DNA from: CAZMVU01 sp964569295
GTDB lineage: Bacteria > Hydrogenedentota > Hydrogenedentia > Hydrogenedentales > JAGMZX01
Direction: 5' to 3'
DNA length: 9,354 bases
NCBI GenBank assembly: GCA_964569295.1
Contig: CAZMVU010000195.1
Coordinates: 1-9,354 of the forward strand
Both the position numbers and the translations under genes were made by a program. A model generated the notes under the pieces. The model was not told the DNA's origin. It searched no databases and saw nothing but the letters and a program-made list of their open reading frames with translations. How positions within the stretch are numbered: position 1 is the stretch's first letter; every line of letters starts with the position of its first letter. Shown piece after piece: positions 5,895 to 9,354 of the stretch.

Positions 5895-8800
5895 TCATTG
5901 CGTGGGTGTGCCGCCGGTGGATGGTGCTTCGAGGGCCACCAGAAGCAGATCATCAAACACGGCTGTGCCGCCCGGGGGGCCATGGGTCAGGCACACACGC
6001 AGGGCATGCCAGCCGGGCTGTGTCCACGCGAAACCAGTGTGCCATGTCCCCGCTTTTTGCGATGCGTGGGGTGGCAGGTCTTCCTCGTGCCGCACCGCGG
6101 ATTCCGCATCGATAAACTGCCAACCCAAGGCGCCGCATTCCGGGGCGCTGGCGATACGCCCGGCAAGGAGATAGGCGCAGGCCGTTTCCACGCGCACCGG
6201 CACACTGTATACCCAGGTCGGCAGGTCGATGCCGAGAACCTGGTTGCCATCGGCCTCCCGGCGCACGCGTGTTGCCGGTGTTTCCCGGATTTCGAACCAG
6301 TCGTGCATCGTGTCGATCCAACCGGGCACAAGGCGCTCGCCCGGCCTGCCACGGGCGACGCTCGTCCAATTGACCAGGTTCTCCACCCAGCGCAGTTCGA
6401 GCACGCGGCGAGTGTCGAGGTAGATGTAGAGGCTGTTGTTGTAAGTATCCAGGTGCGGAAACGTGGCCGCCGAAGGTGGCGTGTCAGCGCTATTGTTTTT
6501 CCACAACAGCAGCATCGGGAAGGGGCCGCCATGCCTCAGGGCGCCGGGCGGGACGGCATAGCGCAATAGCGTGAACGCGCGGCCGTCGTTGTTTTCGTCG
6601 CCGGGCGGTGGCACCGGGTGCATGCGCGCAAGGTGCTGCGCAATGGATTCCCGCAACACGGCGTCACTCAAGACCGTGAGGGGCGGGCTCGTTTCCGGGC
6701 GCTGCTTCAGCACCGCATGGGCACGGGCGAGCGCGAAAACACGGTAATTGTCATCGGCGGGTGCGTTATTGTAGGCGCGCACGGCCGCCTCGGGATCGCC
6801 GGTCAACTCGAATGTGCGCCCGAGGAAGTAGGCCGCGCCGGGCTGACCAGCGTCCGAGGCGGCTTGCAGGTACGCCATGGCGGTTTCCGGATGGTCCATG
6901 CCCAGCAGCGCGCGGCCGATATAGAAATGCACAGGGTCTATGTCATCGGCCACGTTCATGAGCCGGTCAGACAGGCGCCGAATCAACGGCCAGCGTTGGC
7001 CGCCTTCAGCCACCTGCGCGAGCGCCAGGAGATCGCCGGCTTCCAACCGGCCGATTTCCGATGCCGCCGGTTCCCGGAAAGCAAGGGCGCGGCGCCATTG
7101 GCCTTGCGCGGCATAGGCCTGGTAAATGGTTTCATGGAAGCGGGCGAAGCGGGCCGCCGTGAGATCGGCGTATGCCCGCGCCAGCTCGAACTGGGCCACC
7201 GCCGCACGAGGCCGGCCCTTGTCCATGCAGTAACGGCCGAGGGTGAGCCGCGCAGGTGCGAAATAGTAGCGCGCGCCCGTGTCGAGGGTGTTTTGTCCCT
7301 TGGCGCGGTACATGTCGAAGGCGGCGTCGAGTTGTTCGAGGGCCGCGCCGGCATTGCCTGTATCGAGGAGCAGCCGGCCGTAGACGGTGGGGGCCATGGG
7401 GTCATCGAAGTGGTGATCGACAGCGCGCCGGGCAATATCCCGTGCTTTTTGGATGTTGCCAGCGGCCAGCGCGCGGGCCACATTGTGTTCGTAGTGTTCG
7501 GTGTGGAATGACTCGAGCCGGACGCACGCATACATGAAACCGGCGAAGGTCAGCGCGAGCACGCCGGCAACGAGGATGGGCGTTTTGTAGCGCCGCGTGC
7601 GCGGGGCGTTGAAGTCGGCCATGACCAGCGAAAGGCCGAGCAGCAGCCAGAAAGATTGCGCCATTACGCCCCATTGGAAGAAATTCTCGAAGGCCGAGTG
7701 GGCGAGGTAACCGGCGATCCCCGCGCCGATACACACCGTGAGGACATGCTCCTTACTCTGCCTGACGGCGGTGTGTTGGGCGCTCCACAACCGCTCGAAC
7801 CACACGAACACCACGCTGAGAAATCCCACAAGTCCGATGACCCCCGTCTTTACAAGAAGCTGGAGATAGGCGCTGTGCACAGTGGCATCCGGCGCGTCCG
7901 GCGGGCGGGGCACGTCGACATATTCCTCCTGCTGGAGGATTGTATCGATGTCATAGTAGCAACCCCAACCGAGACCGAGAAGGGGATGCGCCGTGGCGAT
8001 GTGCGCCGCCGCCGTGTAGTACTGGGCGCGCTCCATGAGTGACGTGTCTTCTTTGGGGGTGCTCAGCGTCGAGAGGCGGTCCACCAGCGTCGGCCCGACA
8101 AGTGCGCCCAGGAACAGCACGCACAGGGCGGTGACGGCAAGGGTGCGCATGCCCGGCCTGATGAAGGCGGCGATATACAAAATGGCGAGCACCATGGCAA
8201 ACCACGACGCGCGGGTCTTGGTGTAGATCGTCACCAGCAGGCACAGGACAAGGCACACGGCGATGCACAGCTTCAGCAGGCGGCTTTTCGTTGTGAGCGC
8301 CACGCCAATGGCCGGCGCCACGGTGAGCACCATCAACCCGCCGAGCGCGGTCGCTCCGTACAGCGAGCCACTGCGTATGGCGTGGTATAACCGGATGTCG
8401 CTCGCAATTTTCTCCGGCGAAACGCCCATGCCCGTGTGGCGCTGTAGAATGCCATGCACAGCCACGACGGTGGCGCCGATGGTGAAGCAGGTGAGCAATT
8501 GCATAACCTGCTGCCGGCTGCGTACCCGCTGCACAACGAGCAGGAAAAGCACAATGAACTCCGAGAACTGCCGGAAATCCTGGAGCACATGCTTCGGCGA
8601 TGTCTGGTTCAGGTGCCCCGTAACGACGCCAAGCAAGGCCGTGCCGGCAAAGAAAAGCACCGGCCACAGCGGGACAATGCGCTGCAAGGATTCGCGGTGC
8701 AACACGAAGCGCACGAATTCCTTCGCAACGATGGCGTGTATAAGCACCTCGGGGAAGTTCACGGTGACATCGAACACCTCGCGGCGCACGTCGCCCAGCG

Positions 8801-9008
8801 GCATGATGGCGAAGGCCGCCAGGCATAGCGCCCACTGGCTGTTCACGGCAAGGAGTGTGAGCGCGAGGATGCCGAGCGGCAATTCAAGGATGAGCTGTGG
8901 TGCGCAATCCGCAAACACCACAAGCCCCACCGCGATGCCTGCGGCAAGGACCATGCACAAGACCAGCCGCACCATGGCCCGTGTGCTCAGGCGTCCGTCT
9001 GTGTCCAT
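5895..9008 (-). CDS. O-antigen ligase/polymerase-like membrane protein with TPRs and C-terminal beta-rich domain
   Basis: The product has about 1037 residues, roughly twice the size of a plain WaaL/Wzy protein. Residues ~12-496 form a polytopic membrane domain. It carries the Wzy_C-type signature: T-K-T-R-A-S-W-F (263-270), H-P-L-L-G-L-G (341-347), then a periplasmic loop with H-S-A-Y-L-Q-L-L-V-K-T-G (378-389), matching the usual H-N-x-Y-L-x-x-L-x-x-x-G. Residues ~504-770 are helical repeats of TPR type (for example E-A-A-V-R-A-Y and A-A-Y-F-L-G-R-T). Residues ~820-1030 are rich in Trp, Tyr and alternating beta-type patterns, possibly a carbohydrate-binding jelly roll. Family members polymerise or transfer lipid-linked glycans outside the inner membrane. 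The start is uncertain: ATG 9008 has only GACGGAA 12 nt upstream; ATG 9032 and ATG 8975 are alternatives. The open frame reaches 9221, but that part looks noncoding. It is the first gene of the polysaccharide set. Confidence 0.88.
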   Translation of the reverse strand: MDTDGRLSTRAMVRLVLCMVLAAGIAVGLVVFADCAPQLILELPLGILALTLLAVNSQWALCLAAFAIMPLGDVRREVFDVTVNFPEVLIHAIVAKEFVRFVLHRESLQRIVPLWPVLFFAGTALLGVVTGHLNQTSPKHVLQDFRQFSEFIVLFLLVVQRVRSRQQVMQLLTCFTIGATVVAVHGILQRHTGMGVSPEKIASDIRLYHAIRSGSLYGATALGGLMVLTVAPAIGVALTTKSRLLKLCIAVCLVLCLLVTIYTKTRASWFAMVLAILYIAAFIRPGMRTLAVTALCVLFLGALVGPTLVDRLSTLSTPKEDTSLMERAQYYTAAAHIATAHPLLGLGWGCYYDIDTILQQEEYVDVPRPPDAPDATVHSAYLQLLVKTGVIGLVGFLSVVFVWFERLWSAQHTAVRQSKEHVLTVCIGAGIAGYLAHSAFENFFQWGVMAQSFWLLLGLSLVMADFNAPRTRRYKTPILVAGVLALTFAGFMYACVRLESFHTEHYEHNVARALAAGNIQKARDIARRAVDHHFDDPMAPTVYGRLLLDTGNAGAALEQLDAAFDMYRAKGQNTLDTGARYYFAPARLTLGRYCMDKGRPRAAVAQFELARAYADLTAARFARFHETIYQAYAAQGQWRRALAFREPAASEIGRLEAGDLLALAQVAEGGQRWPLIRRLSDRLMNVADDIDPVHFYIGRALLGMDHPETAMAYLQAASDAGQPGAAYFLGRTFELTGDPEAAVRAYNNAPADDNYRVFALARAHAVLKQRPETSPPLTVLSDAVLRESIAQHLARMHPVPPPGDENNDGRAFTLLRYAVPPGALRHGGPFPMLLLWKNNSADTPPSAATFPHLDTYNNSLYIYLDTRRVLELRWVENLVNWTSVARGRPGERLVPGWIDTMHDWFEIRETPATRVRREADGNQVLGIDLPTWVYSVPVRVETACAYLLAGRIASAPECGALGWQFIDAESAVRHEEDLPPHASQKAGTWHTGFAWTQPGWHALRVCLTHGPPGGTAVFDDLLLVALEAPSTGGTPTQ

Positions 9009-9169
9009 ATTGCCGTGGCATTCCGTCAGCATGGTGTGAAAGCGATAGCCCCTTTCAGTGTGTTGGGGAGGCCGCCGCCAATCCAGCCACGCATCGCGGC
9101 GTGATCGGCCCCCGCCCTGCCCCCGCCCGAAGCAAGAAACCGGCCTCCCCGATTTGCGGCACGATGCGT

Positions 9170-9187
9170 TGGTATACCACCGCGGTG
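9170..9187. promoter_or_regulatory. Two touching perfect 10-bp palindromes (possible operator)
   Basis: TGGTATACCA (9170-9179) and CACCGCGGTG (9178-9187) are each perfectly self-complementary and share two bases. They overlap the weak -10 candidate upstream of the ligase-like gene. Binding by a dimeric regulator is a guess; no regulator gene is in the window. Confidence 0.3.
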
Positions 9188-9232
9188 CAAAGAGCTGCAA
9201 GCCCCACACGGCCAGAGCCAATTGCGAAATTT

Positions 9233-9297
9233 GAAAGTCTTGAATGGCAAGGGAGTTGCGGCGGCGGGTGATTGGCCTTCACCCCAGGAAAGTCTTG
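9233..9297. repeat. Short direct repeat GAAAGTCTTG, two copies 55 bp apart
   Basis: GAAAGTCTTG is found at 9233-9242 and 9288-9297. A second pair, TTCACCCCA (9278-9286 and 9341-9349), is interleaved with it at a similar spacing of 63 bp. The two pairs together hint at a diverged duplication of about 55-63 bp, or at repeated binding sites, upstream of the ligase-like gene. Confidence 0.35.
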
Positions 9298-9354
9298 GTA
9301 TCGCCGCATTCCAGGTGCGTTCTATCTTTTTCCGGGCATTTTCACCCCAAGCCC

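Larger units (their letters stand above)
9009..9354. other. Upstream region of the ligase-like gene
   Basis: No gene is supported here. The frame of the ligase-like protein runs on to 9221 but encodes an Arg/Gly/Trp-rich stretch unlike a signal or membrane segment. There is a weak minus-strand promoter candidate, TTGCAG (9200-9195), 18 nt, TATACC (9176-9171). It coincides with two touching palindromes at 9170-9187. Short direct repeats are also present: GAAAGTCTTG at 9233-9242 and 9288-9297, and TTCACCCCA at 9278-9286 and 9341-9349. These could be regulatory sites for the polysaccharide genes. Confidence 0.4.

Overview
This window comes from a GC-rich bacterium. It carries part of a cell-surface polysaccharide locus on the minus strand, a housekeeping metallocarboxypeptidase on the plus strand, and a divergent pair of very small genes between that peptidase and a gene-poor left end. 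The organism cannot be named from the sequence alone. A lipid-linked sugar-phosphate transferase together with an O-antigen-ligase-type membrane protein suggests a Gram-negative-type envelope. Large ligase-TPR fusions and repeat-strewn intergenic DNA would suit environmental lineages such as Planctomycetes, Hydrogenedentota or Deltaproteobacteria, but that is a weak inference.

Layout. Positions 1-709 hold no gene I can support, but they contain a 17-bp inverted repeat (26-42/212-228), a GCAGAT mini-array (406-430) and two diverged tandem copies of a unit of about 73 bp (368-515). At 710-1003, on the minus strand, are two short genes of 43 and 44 codons. Each has a strong Shine-Dalgarno sequence, and their products are clearly related: an amphipathic or hydrophobic N-terminal helix followed by an acidic tail. 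Upstream is a good sigma-70-like promoter (1093-1121). A family M32 carboxypeptidase gene (1162-2661) runs the other way.

The minus-strand polysaccharide genes, in transcription order, are: (i) 9008-5895, a giant O-antigen ligase/polymerase-like membrane protein with TPRs and a C-terminal beta-rich domain; (ii) 5869-4709, a GT4-type glycosyltransferase starting 25 nt after gene (i); (iii) 4431-2839, a WecA/TagO-type polyprenyl-phosphate HexNAc-1-phosphate transferase with an unusual soluble C-terminal extension of about 165 residues. Gene (iii) has its own apparent promoter with a perfect 12-bp palindrome in the spacer. Inferred joint role: the transferase primes undecaprenyl phosphate with an amino-sugar phosphate, the glycosyltransferase extends the lipid-linked glycan, and the ligase-like protein polymerises or attaches the product outside the inner membrane.

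The most novel element is the tandem pair of tiny acidic-tailed proteins at 710-1003. They are easy to miss because a 144-codon open frame (551-985, plus strand) lies exactly antisense to both of them in codon register.
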